Positions 34,391 through 45,174 of a stretch of 64,000 nucleotides of DNA are shown here, one piece after another. A program made the position numbers and the translations under genes. The notes below the pieces were generated by a model, which had not been told where the DNA came from, ran no database searches, and saw only the letters and a program-made list of their open reading frames with translations. Source of the DNA: Fallopia convolvulus (Eukaryota > Streptophyta > Magnoliopsida > Caryophyllales > Polygonaceae); contig OZ024724.1 of assembly GCA_964016875.1 (NCBI GenBank), forward strand, positions 46,243,820 to 46,307,819, given 5' to 3'. Numbering within the stretch: the stretch's first letter is position 1; every line of letters begins with the position of its first letter.

Positions 34391-34405
34391 ATCTTTTATG
34401 TATTT

Positions 34406-35574
34406 GATAAAGCATAACAAAGGGGGGGAAAATTAACATATGCGTTTTTTTTTATAATAATTGGGTTTTGACAATTATTATGGGCCATATAATCATTGTG
34501 TTACATGAATCATGAAATCACAAGTTCACTTAATCGTGTAAAGGAGAAAATTGAACAACAATTCTTGCAAATGGTCATTTTCTACAATATATCCTAGCAA
34601 TATATATATATGTTTATTTCTTGATTAAATCTACTAATGGAGAGTTTTATTATATGTATTGTTCTATGCTCCCAAGTTTATAAAATCATAACTCCGAAGC
34701 TACTAATAGGATTTTTCATTATTTATAATTGCAATACACAAATCAAAATCAAAATACATTGAATATGGATGTGAACTCATTAATAAGGTGCGAGTCTTGT
34801 TTTCATTAGTTCACGTTTCCAGGCTTGCAGCGTATCACCCGTGTGGCCGGTTAGGTTTTGAATGTGACCTGTTCTGGTTATCACCTCCATTATATATCAC
34901 TCTGTGGATTAGTAGTTATGACCTTCACAAACTTCTTTTTTGGTCTGAAAACTATAGTACCACTGGACCAAGCCATTAAATTTGTATGTCCTTCACAGAC
35001 TTTGTTGCTAGATTAATTTTTTTTTGGTAGAATGTTGCTAGATTAATTAGCTCCGACTTAGGGTTATCACATTATCAATTCGCTGCTGTTTGATAAAAAA
35101 AACGGATTTTTTTCAAGTTTAATTTTATATAAATAAAATCTAAATATTAGAAACGTAATTGTGTAAAAAATCATAAAAAGAGAAAGTCACTTCCTTTTTC
35201 TTCTTTAATAAAGAAGATAATTAAAGATAAAAAGAGTCGATTGTGCTGTAGCAATTAGCTTAATCAAAAAGGAAATGCAAGGGGAACCACTCCTTTTCCA
35301 TCTTCTCTTTTCTCTTTAATATCAAACAGGGACGTAATTAGTGTAGGGTCGGACGGGCCCTGGCTCTAATCCGAAATATTTTTTTAAATATGTTCTTCTC
35401 GTTGAGAGTTACGATTTAATATATTATAAGCTCCATCTTAACATTTGAACAAAAAGTTATAAATGTTTAAATATTAAATGTGTGTAAACTATTTTCACAT
35501 GTCATTTATTTAGTTACAATATTTTGCTAACTTCATACTACTTGAAGATGTGAGCTTCCCAAAAATAGATTATA
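34406..35574. other. Spacer, AT-rich
   Basis: No gene supported. It contains scar C (35003-35047). A 63-codon frame at 34788 shows no known domain. Confidence 0.35.
35003..35047 (-). mobile_element. Tail-only LINE insertion scar C
   Basis: TGTTGCTAGATTAAT occurs at 35003-35017 and 35033-35047. The 15 bp between are eight T then GGTAGAA, reading TTCTACC plus an A tract on the minus strand. Confidence 0.85.
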
Positions 35575-35607
35575 CTCCCTCCGATCCACAAAAAGTGACG
35601 TTTTAAC
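35575..35607 (+). repeat. Stowaway-like terminal repeat, left
   Basis: CTCCCTCCGATCCACAAAAA begins after TA at 35573-35574. It matches, inverted, the end at 48984-49016 in about 29 of 33 positions. No matching partner end exists in the next few hundred bases. Confidence 0.7.
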
Positions 35608-35793
35608 CTTAAAAATTTAATCCATAAAAAGTGACGTTCACATTTAAATTTTGTCTACATTAATTGGGTCATTAGTAATCTACATCCTTTTGGTTGGAGG
35701 AAGATGAAATATTTTTGCATGTAAAATTTTAATTGGTAACATGCTTATAAAGTAGAGTAAGAATAGTTAAGGGGAAAGAGAAAAGGCACGTAC

Positions 35794-35838
35794 ATTAATG
35801 ATTATAATCTTCTACCAAAAAAAATTAATGATTATAAT
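35794..35838 (+). mobile_element. Tail-only LINE insertion scar D
   Basis: ATTAATGATTATAAT occurs at 35794-35808 and 35824-35838, with CTTCTACC plus seven A between (35809-35823), in plus orientation. Confidence 0.85.
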
Positions 35839-35869
35839 TAATGTGTATATGACACAATGAATATAATAA

Positions 35870-37400
35870 TAATAAAAGAAGAGAGAGAAGAGAAAAAGTA
35901 GAAAAAGTAGAAGAGAGAGAAGAGAAAAAGTAGAAAAAGTAGAAAAGGTAGGTAGTAATGACGTTTTTTAGTTTGTTTTTTTTCAGCTAAGGGTACACCA
36001 AACCTATAGGGTCGGATTTAGGTTTGTCTCACAGATGGGCTATTTTGTATGGGCTTTAGGTTTTTGAGCTTAGGTAAAATCAAATGGGCTTACATTATGA
36101 ATAAATAATGGTCCTAATCAATAATAGTATATGGGCTTATATTTTACTATCAGAAATAGTATATGGGCTAATATAACATATAATCCAAATTCATTAACTT
36201 AACTTATATCATATATTCAGATCTATATCAAACTCGAGTACAATATCAAAACTCGATGAAGAAAATCCAGATATGAGAAATGGTGGAGCACTCGGGTAAG
36301 CGGTTGTCATCGTCGCCGGCTACGATGGACGAGGGGTCGATTCATGCTCTTATCTCAAGCTGGTCGTCATCTTCGATCTCGTCGCTCACTCTACTGTGTA
36401 GATATTGATAAGAGGTGCTGGGAGAAAGGACACAAATCTGGGTTATTCATAATCGATGAAATCCTGATATCATCCCTTCCATTCTTATGTGATAAATTTT
36501 GTAGTGAAATTTTTTTTCTATGAATTGAACAATAAGTTGTATTTGAATTCAATTTGATGATGTCTGCTAGCATATTTTTTCGAATTTGAATTTATAATTG
36601 CCAAATGGTTTTTTCTCGATAGATTGTGTTTGGGAATAATGAAATTGCAATTTTCCTGGTTTTTCTAGTACTTAAAGAAGATAAAATACAAAAAGAAAGG
36701 AAACGAGAGAGAAAATCAGATGGATTAGGGTCAATTGATGAATCATGATTTGGAATTGGATGTTTAAGCTGGTGGTCTTTATGAATTGAGGGAATACAGT
36801 TTGCAGTGTTGATGTCTTGTGCTTGATCACATCCTTTTTTGCCTTGTTGAAACATGATGAGAAAACAAATGCAATAAGAGAGTTATTAGTTGTAGTGATG
36901 ATTTTGTGTGCCATTAGGAGTAGTTTTTGTACGTCAAGTTTTAAGAAATATGCAATCAAATTTCATAGTTCTATTTGGTGTAGATCTCATACAATGGTAT
37001 TAGTGATATGACATTGGTATGTATATGTTTACCATTGGCAAAAAACAAGTTTGACACTAACACATAATTGTCAACAAGAGTAAATTTCCTTTTAGTTTTT
37101 TCATTGCTTGAGAATCATCTCAAGCACCAGAAATCAAGAGGTGTTGTTTGTGTTTGTCAAACACATGAAATCAAAAGACAATGCAGAATAACATAGCAAA
37201 TTAGAATCACAAGCAATATCCATAGCCAAAACACCTAAAATTATAACCATAAAAGGGTTGTTACTGCCCATATAGTAGTATCATACAAAACCATCAAATT
37301 GTTTCATCCAAACCACCATAATTACCATCCCCCAACCACCATTGTTTCATCACAAATTTCCTCCCAGCAAAACCAACAAAAAAAAAAGTCTTCAATCCAT
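35870..37400. other. Spacer with a GA-rich run and a small frame
   Basis: GAGAGAAGAGAAAAAGTAGA repeats between 35880 and 35960. A 43-codon plus-strand frame at 36280-36411 (MVEHSGKRLSSSPATMDEGS) is Ser-rich and has a higher GC content than its surroundings. It could be a first exon or a captured fragment, but there is no known domain. TATATGGGCT occurs three times near 36130-36170. Nothing else supported. Confidence 0.3.
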
Positions 37401-37481
37401 CCAAACATGCAACCATCATAGTCTTAAAAAGAACCTTCAAACATGTCAACAAAATAACTTAGAACCAACAACACCAACACC

Positions 37482-37961
37482 TTACCTTCTCATCCTCAAC
37501 ATCTTCTTCGCCTTTGTGGCCTCCTCAAGCGCCAGCACCTCGTCCCTCATGTAGGCTCTCATGTACTTCTCCAGTGCACGGTGCTCAACCTTCCTTTTCG
37601 CGGTTATCTTCTGCCCAGTTTGACTGGAGATTTGGTGAGCGTGCTGAAGGAGCTCGCGGACATTGTACGACTGCTTTTTCCTCCCTAAACAATAGGGACA
37701 CTGGATGTTGCCATCCTTCCTCCTTATCTTATCCTTTCCTTGAACAAGCAAGTCGTATGGCCCATCGGGCTTGTCCACATAATCATCGATGTCTGAGATG
37801 TCTAAGTCCGTTGATTCGGACTCAACATCCGCAAGCTCCTCTTCTGCATGGGACATGATCGCTTGTAGCCGAGACACCTTCTCTTGTGCCTTGAGGAACG
37901 CCTCATGTGTGTTGAACAACTCCTCTTGAGCCTTAGCCAGTTCAGCAGATTCGTTCGACAT
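37482..37961 (-). CDS. Short zf-XS domain coiled-coil protein
   Basis: A 159-aa product starts at ATG 37961. Residues 1-45 form a charged coiled coil (ELAKAQEELFNTHEAFLKAQ). An acidic linker (DVESESTDLDISDIDDYVDK) follows. Residues 88-140 match the zf-XS zinc finger (CPYCLGRKKQSYNVRELLQH, then AKRKVEHRALEKYM), with CxxC and HxxxxxH-type ligands. The tail is basic (KAKKMLRMRR). zf-XS occurs in SGS3, IDN2 and FDM proteins, which bind double-stranded RNA in RNA-directed DNA methylation and trans-acting siRNA pathways, but those also have a large XS domain and a C-terminal coiled coil that are absent here. The start is preceded by a good splice acceptor (TTGTTTAG/ATG), and GT at 38796 fits a 5'-leader intron of 835 bp. 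It could be a short host gene or a gene carried by a transposon. Confidence 0.7.
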   Translation of the reverse strand: MSNESAELAKAQEELFNTHEAFLKAQEKVSRLQAIMSHAEEELADVESESTDLDISDIDDYVDKPDGPYDLLVQGKDKIRRKDGNIQCPYCLGRKKQSYNVRELLQHAHQISSQTGQKITAKRKVEHRALEKYMRAYMRDEVLALEEATKAKKMLRMRR

Positions 37962-38796
37962 CTAAACAACAAACGTGTACATAGCAAATCAGTAATGAAA
38001 AAAAAGAGTGACATTTGACCCATATTTTGATGAATTGACCAATATTTTGATTATTTACCCAATATATCAAAAATTGACCAAAATTTTTTCTTATTTACAA
38101 ATAAAACACGTTTCTAAGAATTTATAAAAATAAATGCTCCATACTTTCCTTATTTACCAAAAAAGGACCTTTCTACGAATTTATAGCAACAAGGGAACCA
38201 TATTTTCCTTATTTAGATGACAATCCACCCATGTTTTTCACATTTGAATTAAGAACTGATTTTAACCGCTCATGGCTCAGTTGATTTCATATTTAGAAAA
38301 CAAACATAGAGGATGTAACCAACCTAAACAAAATCAAGAAATGATATCGACATCCACAAGCCATTAACGACATATAGTATAGCCCTAGATCAGAGAAACA
38401 ACATGCAAAGGAAGGACATTCTCATAAACCCTAGATTTGAACTATGTACCGTCTCCACTTCGAACTCAATCGACTACAAAGACCCAAACCCTAAACACAT
38501 TCAAGCTTATGCCAGTCTCAATCGAATGATCAAATAAAGCCTTTGGAACTCAATCGACTACAAGACCTAAACCCTAAACACAATCAATAAACAAAATCAA
38601 CATCCAACAGCCTCAAAGGACAACGATTTTAGACTAGATTTAAAACAAAATCGCATGCAACACATGAACATGTCAATTGATGTATTCAAGACCCAAACAC
38701 TAACCCAATTTATGCGTGTATAAAAACACAATCGATTCACACCGCGGGGAAGAGGAAGAAGAAATCGACCATGCCAACAAGACTTGAAGAGAGTAC
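37962..38796 (-). other. Probable 5'-UTR intron of the zf-XS gene
   Basis: On the minus strand GTACTCTC follows TTAAG at 38797, and TTTAG precedes the ATG at 37961. The region between is AT-rich and without coding frames. The proposed leader exon (about 38797-38930) is pyrimidine-rich with several CTTCAACTTC repeats. Confidence 0.5.
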
Positions 38797-38939
38797 CTTA
38801 ATTTCTGTTGAAGTCTTGAAGAGATTTTCTCCTTGTACACAACAAAAGAAGAAGCGGATGAAGTTGAAGAGAAAAAGCGGATGAAGTTCAACTGTTCAAG
38901 AGAAGTTGATGAGAAGTTGAAGTGACATGTCTCAGACAA

Positions 38940-39650
38940 CTAGTCCTCCTTTCTTATCGCGGTTAATTTACGAATTTACTAAATTAATTAAATGAAAATA
39001 TAACCGACGATTCAAATTACCACCCTAGTTATCCACAATATTGGTTTGGGCCCCCGTTTATACTAAAGCCCAATAATGCGGGCGGGTTTTGAGAAACCGG
39101 GTTCGATTTAGGGTTTCCATAATAGAGAAAATTAATACCAAGTATGTTGTTATGGTAACGAAATCTTTGGGTAAATTAATTTTAATAAATATTATTAATT
39201 TATTAGGGAACATATAGAGCCTATTGATTTTTTTTGTCAATGCTAAGTAAAGCCTTGTTTAATTTAATGCTTATTTTACCTACCACCTTGGTTAAAATAA
39301 ATATAAACCCTAATCTTTATTGGTTTAGTATTTGAAATTTGGTAATTGTCATTATGATTTTTTTTGGTACAAAGTACTTTATGATTTGTTTCATGACTAT
39401 TGAGGATCTATCTACCAATAACAAACCTTAGTTTAGTATTCCAAATATGTTAATTTATGCAATTTTAGGGTGATTTTAAGCATTTTAAGAAAGTTGTCAC
39501 TATCATCCTATACCATATCTATAATTTGAAACAAAGGAACCAAAGTAAATATACGAGTATTTAACCAAATTAAAAGATAGGATTTAAGGGGCTAACTTTC
39601 ATTACGATTAAATAAAGACAACAATATGCACTTCAGGAGTGCATTTAGGG
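38940..39650. other. Spacer
   Basis: No gene seen. ATTATGATTT at 39351-39360 and TTTATGATTT at 39378-39387 flank TTTTTGGTACAAAGTAC, a weaker candidate for another tail-only LINE scar. Confidence 0.35.
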
Positions 39651-39711
39651 AATGAAAAAAAAAAACACAGCAACAACAACACACATGTTGCCCCTAGCCA
39701 ATGCAAGAATC

Positions 39712-40122
39712 CTAGTCGAGATCGATCTTCGGTATTTCATCGTCATCAGCTGGGAGGGTCTTCTTCCTTCCAGACCTACGAGCCGATTTGGACCCGCTCG
39801 GAGGTGTAGATGCATCTGGTGGCATCAGTCGTTTTGGTGTCACCTGGCCTCCGGGTGCGGTAAATACTTGATGCTCTTGTTCGAAGAGCATCAGTACATC
39901 CACCAAAGGTGGATCCTCCGCTAGGACCTTCCTCGTGTCAGCCGCAAGCCCCTTACGTAGAAGTCGAACATAGAACATCCTGGTTTGGATGGTGAGGTTG
40001 TTGGCTGTTGATTGCGCCTTGTCGAACATGGACAAGAGGCCAGTTTCAGAGATTGGAGTGGCGGGCACTTCTTCAAGAGCCTGGGTGGCTACAAGGGGGG
40101 TTCTTGGGCTCTTTTCCGCCAT
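39712..40122 (-). CDS. Unrecognised 136-aa protein with basic tail
   Basis: The frame opens at ATG 40122 (MAEKSPRTPLVATQALEEVP) about 45 bp after a TATA box and closes with IPKIDLD and a stop at 39712. I do not recognise the family. The middle (LLSMFDKAQSTANNLTIQTR, MFYVRLLRKGLAADTRKVLA) looks like one or two amphipathic helices. From about residue 95 it is Pro/Ser/Lys-rich and contains KSARRSGRKK, a possible nuclear localisation signal, followed by an acidic end. The GC content is higher than the flanks. It shares the segment with the zf-XS, GRF and FAR1-type genes and may be part of the same mobile cargo, or a host orphan gene. Confidence 0.55.
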   Translation of the reverse strand: MAEKSPRTPLVATQALEEVPATPISETGLLSMFDKAQSTANNLTIQTRMFYVRLLRKGLAADTRKVLAEDPPLVDVLMLFEQEHQVFTAPGGQVTPKRLMPPDASTPPSGSKSARRSGRKKTLPADDDEIPKIDLD

Positions 40123-40165
40123 TTTCGTGTTGTGGTAGTGATAGTGGAGGATTCTAAATGAGGTG

Positions 40166-40173
40166 TATTTATA
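40166..40173 (-). promoter_or_regulatory. TATA box of the 136-aa gene
   Basis: ATTATAAATACACC on the minus strand sits about 45-50 bp upstream of the ATG at 40122. This implies a very short leader. Confidence 0.55.
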
Positions 40174-40732
40174 ATAGAGCGTTTATTAATAATGATTGTG
40201 GGAAATTTAAATCAGTCAATACAAAATTAATCTTGTGGTTTTGAGGCATTGATTGCACCGATTAAAAAAAACAGGATATTTAATTAAAAAAAAAGCATGC
40301 TACAAAGGTGGATTCGAAAGGTTTTTTCTTTTCGTTTGATAATCAAAGCCATAATTTAATAGGGATTTTATCAATTCAAAATCAATACTCCTATATGTTA
40401 TTTAGGATATGTATGTAACATTCGAAACCCATGCATCATTCAAATTTACATATAGTTATATTTTCGTCATAGAAGACTTTATATGCATTCAAAATATATG
40501 ATATAAAATATATGAACATTCAAAATCTTGTCGTTCAAATTATATAGTCTTTTTTTTTTTGAGTAAAATATATGCATTCAAAATAATGTTACACTTTTGT
40601 TTTTTCGATTAAATGATATAAAAATTATTATTATTGAACATTCAAATAAGTAAAATATATGCATTCAAAACAATATGACACTACTAGTAAGTATATATAA
40701 AAAAAACATGCATGTATAGCGCTTTCTTATAA

Positions 40733-41550
40733 GAAGGATCGATTGTAAATGAATGTGACACTTTGTTATAAGGATGATCAATTCTAAATGAATGTAACAC
40801 TTTGTTATAAGGATGATCGATTCTAAATGAATGAAACACTTTGTTATAGTAAGGATCGATTCTAAATGAATGTAACACTTTGTTATAAGAAGGATCGATT
40901 CTAAATGAATGTAACACTTTGTTATAAGGATGATCGATATCGATTCTAAATGAATGTAACACTTTGTTATAAGGATGATCGATTCTAAATGAATGTAACA
41001 CTTTGTTATAAGGATGATCGATTCTAAATGAATGTAACACTTTGTTATAAGGATGATCGATTCTAAATGAATGTAACACTTTGTTATAAGGATGATCGAT
41101 TCTAAATGAATGTAACACTTTGTTATAAGGATGATCGATTCTAAATGAATGTAACACTTTGTTTATAAGGATGATCAATTCTAAATGAATTTAACACTTT
41201 GTTATAAGGATGATCGATTCTAAATGAGTGTAACACTTTGTTAGAAGAATGATTGATATCGATTCTAAATGAATGTAACACTTTGTTATAAGGATGATCG
41301 ATTCTAAATGAATTTAACACTTTATTATAAGGATGATCGATTCTAAATGAGTGTAACACTTTGTTATAAGGATGATCAATTCTAAATGAATGTAACACTT
41401 TGTTATAAGGATGATCAATTCTAAATGAATGTAACACTTTGTTATGAGGATGATCAATTCTAAATGAATTTAACACTTTGTTATAAGGATCGATTCTAAA
41501 TGAATGTAACACTTTGTTAGAAGAATGATCGATATCGATTCTAAATGAAT
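40733..41550. repeat. 39-bp minisatellite, about 20 units
   Basis: The unit runs ATTCTAAATGAATGTAACAC then TTTGTTATAAGGATGATCG. About 20 nearly continuous copies are present, with variants such as AGAAGGATCG and a 6-bp internal duplication (GATCGATATCGAT) at about 40930, 41250 and 41530. Because 39 is a multiple of three, the minus strand is open for 164 codons (41178 to 40684) and 123 codons (41512 to 41141) and would encode repeats of HPYNKVLHSFRID. One extra T near 41162 separates the two frames. I regard the frames as a by-product of the repeat. Confidence 0.93.
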
Positions 41551-41552
41551 GT

Positions 41553-41609
41553 AAACCCTAAACCCTAGACCCTAAACCCTAAACCCTAAACCCTAAACCC
41601 TAAACCCTA
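41553..41609. repeat. Interstitial telomere repeat (CCCTAAA)n
   Basis: About eight units of the Arabidopsis-type telomere repeat, one altered (CCCTAGA), directly abut the end of the minisatellite. Confidence 0.92.
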
Positions 41610-41639
41610 CACAACATGATGTAGAGTGCAACGATCCAT

Positions 41640-42180
41640 ATTAATGTAAAACTTTGTTATAAGAATGACCGATTCTAAATGAATATATCGCTTTCTTATA
41701 AGAAATAAGGACTCTAAATGAATGTAACACTTTGTTATAAGAAGGATCGATTCTAGAGTGTAACAATTTCATATAAGAATATATGATCGATTATAGAGTG
41801 TAACGATTTCACATAAGATCATAGAATCCCCCCTAATTCATCAATTGTTGTTATAATGAATTGTTTGGAACATTTAAATTAATTTTGATGTATTTTTTTA
41901 ATTAAATCAAACGCTTCGATTTCATTATAAAAAAAAGGTTCGTATAAAAATCGATTGCCAATGCGGCACAATTGGTCCAGGTACGCGCATATGCTAGTGA
42001 GGTTAATGGTTCGAAACGGGGGGCGATTGAAAGCCAACCTTTTTTTGTTTTTTTTCTCTCGCTAGAGAACTTATACGGAGTACTCAGTACTTCTCAATCA
42101 ACAATGAGATCGACCAAATCCAAAAGCGTAAATTGCAAATGTGACTACACGGATCTGGGAAATTTAAATAGCAAGTAATT
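41640..42180. repeat. Segmental duplication, left copy
   Basis: Bases about 41759-42050 are repeated at about 43418-43705 with few differences. They include GTAACGATTTCACATAAGAT and GCGGCACAATTGGTCCAGGT. The left part (41640-41760) is made of degenerate minisatellite units. Confidence 0.85.
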
Positions 42181-42479
42181 ACAATTGGGCATTCAATTAA
42201 CGAGGCAATTATTGCACTGTTTTAATGCAATTGAGGTTGATGACGTTTATGTTGGTAAGGCAAAATTTTAATTTTTTTGTTTGGTAAAAAAAGAGGGCTA
42301 TTTTTGCCTATAGACAAAACTTTAATTAATCTTTTAGTAAACAAAATGTAACACTTGTTCACTGGAGTACTACTAACTTTAATCAATTTTTGAGAGAGTG
42401 ATTGTAAACTTTAGAGATATATATCAATAATCATTTATTAGGTAAATAGAATACTATGATAAAAAAAGAGTATTTTATT

Positions 42480-43280
42480 AGAGGTAATATTTTTTATATG
42501 ACGCTTTCTTATACAAATGATCGATTTTAAAGGTGTGGCACGATTTCAAATAAGAATTATCGATTCTAAATGAATGTAACACTTTGTTAAAAGAATAATC
42601 GCTTTCTAAATGAATGTAAAACTTTGTTATAAGAATGACCGATTCAAAATGAATATATTGCTTTCTTATAAGAAAGAACGACTCTAAATGAATGAAACAC
42701 TTTGTTATGAGAATGATCGTTTCTAAATGAACGTAACACTTTGTTATGAGAATGATCAAATTAAAAGGAATAAATCGCTTTACCCTAAACCATAACACCC
42801 TAAACCCTAAACCCTAAACCCTAAACCCTAAACCATAAACCCTAAACCCTAAACCCTAAATGAATATATCGCTTTCATATAAGAATTATCGATTCTAAAT
42901 GAAGGTAAAACTTTGTTATAAGAATGACCGATTCAAAATGAATATATCGCTTTCTTATAAGAAAGAACGACTCTAAATGAATGAAACACTTTGTTATGAG
43001 AATGATCGATTCTAAATGAACGTAACACTTTGTTATGAGAATGATCAAATTAAAAGGAATAAATCGCTTTACCCTAAACCCTAAACCCTAAACCATAAAC
43101 CATAAACCCTAAATGAATATATCGCTTTCATATAAGAATGAACGACTCTAAATGAATGCAACACTTTGTTATAAGAATGATTGATTCTACAAGAATATAT
43201 CGCTTTCATATAAGAATGAATGATTCTAAATGAATGTAACACTTTGTTATAAGAATGATCGATTCTAGAGTGTAACGATT
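42480..43280. repeat. Higher-order repeats of minisatellite and telomere units
   Basis: Diverged 39-bp-like units (CTAAATGAATGTAACACTTT) alternate with (CCCTAAA)n blocks at 42781-42860 and 43069-43112. A composite unit (degenerate units, then ATCAAATTAAAAGGAATAAA, then TCGCTTTACCCTAAACC) occurs twice, at about 42640-42860 and 42930-43112. Confidence 0.88.
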
Positions 43281-43384
43281 TCACATAAGATTATAGGTTG
43301 CCCCCCTAATTCATCAACATGTTATTATGAAGAACATATAAATTAATATTGATATATTTATTCAATTAAATCAAAAGCTTAGAA

Positions 43385-43780
43385 TGATCGAAACGAGAGG
43401 AATGTATCGTCTCTAGAGTGTAACGATTTCATATAAGAATATATGATCGATTATAGAGTGTAACGATTTCACATAAGATCATAGAATCCCCCCTAATTCA
43501 TCAATTGTTGTTATAATGAATTATTTGGAACATTTAAATTAATATTGATGTATTTTTTTAATTAAATCAAACGCTTCGATTTCATTATAAAAAAAGGTTC
43601 GTATAAAAATCGATTGCCAATGCGGCACAATTGGTCCAGGTACGCGCATATGTTAGTGAGGTCTAGCTTTCGAAACGGGGCGAGCGATAGCTAACCTTTT
43701 TTTTCCCTCTCTTGAAGCCTTATTGTATACAATGAGAAGAAATTAGCTCGACCAAATCGAAAGAGCATTAGTTCTTTTTC
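43385..43780. repeat. Segmental duplication, right copy
   Basis: It matches 41759-42050 closely. Downstream, CTTGAAGCCTTATT occurs twice (near 43735 and 43787). Confidence 0.8.
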
Positions 43781-43789
43781 TCTCTCTCT

Positions 43790-44500
43790 TGAAGCCTTAT
43801 TTAACGAGAAAATGATTGCATTGTAATAAATTTAAAAAAGCAGAATACAAGGATCGATGTTGATTTTTTATACTCCATTTACCATTTTTTTTTTATCAAA
43901 ATATGAAGAAATCTCGTTATTTAGGTTAAAGGCAAGGAGTGCCCTTTTTGACATTTTTCCCATATAAGGTCCTACTTCTTAACAAATCAATACAATTCAT
44001 ATAAGATGATGGAAAAAATGTATATAAATAACATGATAAATTCTTATCCATGTTTTTATAATATTTTTCAAAAAAAATTATTTTTATAATATAGGATAGA
44101 AAATTTCATTCTTAAACAATCTTTTATTTTCTCACAAAACCCTATAGTATTTATTTATATTTAAAATAAACGTTTTGTATGATTATAGTTTTTTTTTTCA
44201 ATTACAAATAGATACCCTCAAGTGATGAACCATAATCGTCTCTTGCAATTCTCCTACAAACTGCAATGATGGGTCTAGGGTTCCGTCTGCAAAAAGCAAA
44301 TGGTGGAACGACGCCCTTTGATTGGGTTTGGTTTTCTCAAGGCGTTCTAAAAAAGAGAGCATTGATGTGGTTGGTGGATTCAAGACGCGTGCTGACCCTG
44401 TGTAATTATGGGAGTTTTCTTTTGAAAATTGGGGTGGATGGGGTTTATGTTTTCGTGGATGCAGTAACAATAGATTGTTTCTCCTCCGACTAACTCTCTC
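43790..44500. other. Spacer and presumed 5' region of the GRF gene
   Basis: AT-rich until about 44210. From 44266 a 75-codon plus-strand frame overlaps an opposing one, neither with a known domain. This may be promoter and leader of the GRF zinc finger gene that follows. Confidence 0.35.
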
Positions 44501-44522
44501 CGACTAACCTTCTCCGACTGCA

Positions 44523-44818
44523 GGTAAGTTATCAGAGCAACCCTAAAACTTGTTTGTACTCGCAATATTTCTCCTTTGTACTCTTCCTATCAAAACCCTA
44601 AACCCTAACCCTAAAAATTGTTGTGTGTTCTTGCTTGGAATGTTGATTGCATGTGGTTTTTTAATGTTTGTAGTTGCTCCATTTTTTTGCATGAACTTAG
44701 ATTAAGTCCTTTTGAGCCTCCCATCAGATCTATAATTTTTTTGTATCTTTTGAGCTTTTTGTATCTTGTGGTGCAATAATATTGTTTTTTTTTGTTGCTT
44801 GGTTGATTTTGATTTCAG
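44523..44818 (+). other. Probable 5'-UTR intron of the GRF gene
   Basis: CTGCAG/GTAAGT at 44522 is a consensus donor, and TTGATTTCAG at 44818 is a consensus acceptor nine bases before the ATG at 44827. The interval is T-rich, as plant introns are, and contains a short CCCTAAACCCTAA word near 44600. Confidence 0.6.
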
Positions 44819-44826
44819 TAAAAGAC

Positions 44827-45174
44827 ATGGATCCTCATGGTTCCTCATCAAGTACGAGATCTCCCCTAAGAGAAACCCATGTGTATTGTAGATGTCATCC
44901 ACCATCATTTGCTTCGCTTAGGGTTTCAGGGTCACCAAAAAACCCTAACAGATTGTTCTACAAATGTGACCACTGCAATTTTTTCCGATGGTATGACGAG
45001 TGAAATGGGGTATTCGACGGTCAGGTTTCACGTACCTCTCAAACCCAAAGTGCTTCCAGATATGATATAGAGGAATTGAAGAATGACGTTAAAGAGATCA
45101 TCTTAATTTTAAATTGTCTCGCCAAAGTTGCGGTTGTAATGTACTTCATACTAGTGGTCATTGTGTTGCACTAA
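44827..45174 (+). pseudogene. GRF zinc finger/transmembrane protein with internal TGA
   Basis: From ATG 44827 the frame gives a GRF-type zinc finger (residues about 20-56: YCRCHPPSFASLRVSGSPKN, then FYKCDHCNFFRWYDE). It then meets TGA at 45001, and continues in the same frame for 56 more codons to TAA at 45172. The continuation has a short coiled-coil region (YDIEELKNDVKEIILIL) and a C-terminal hydrophobic helix (VAVVMYFILVVIVL). Zinc finger, coiled coil and tail anchor are the usual layout of small plant GRF-type proteins, so the TGA is probably a nonsense mutation in a gene of 115 codons. GRF fingers bind single-stranded nucleic acid in other proteins; the role of the small plant forms is not known. 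Confidence 0.75.

Noticed and set aside
35575..35990. Complete Stowaway MITE at the left end
   Set aside because: No inverted partner end or second TA-flanked terminus exists within several hundred bases.
40684..41512. Minus-strand frames of 164 and 123 codons encoding HPYNKVLHSFRID repeats
   Set aside because: They arise because the 39-bp minisatellite unit is a multiple of three with no stop in that frame. There is no promoter or start context, and the frame breaks where a single T is added. Treated as repeat, not gene.
40733..41550. CRISPR-like array
   Set aside because: The units are continuous 39-bp tandem copies without unique spacers, in a plant nuclear context.
41550..43112. True chromosome end
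   Set aside because: The telomere blocks are short, partly degenerate and flanked by unique sequence on both sides, so they are interstitial.
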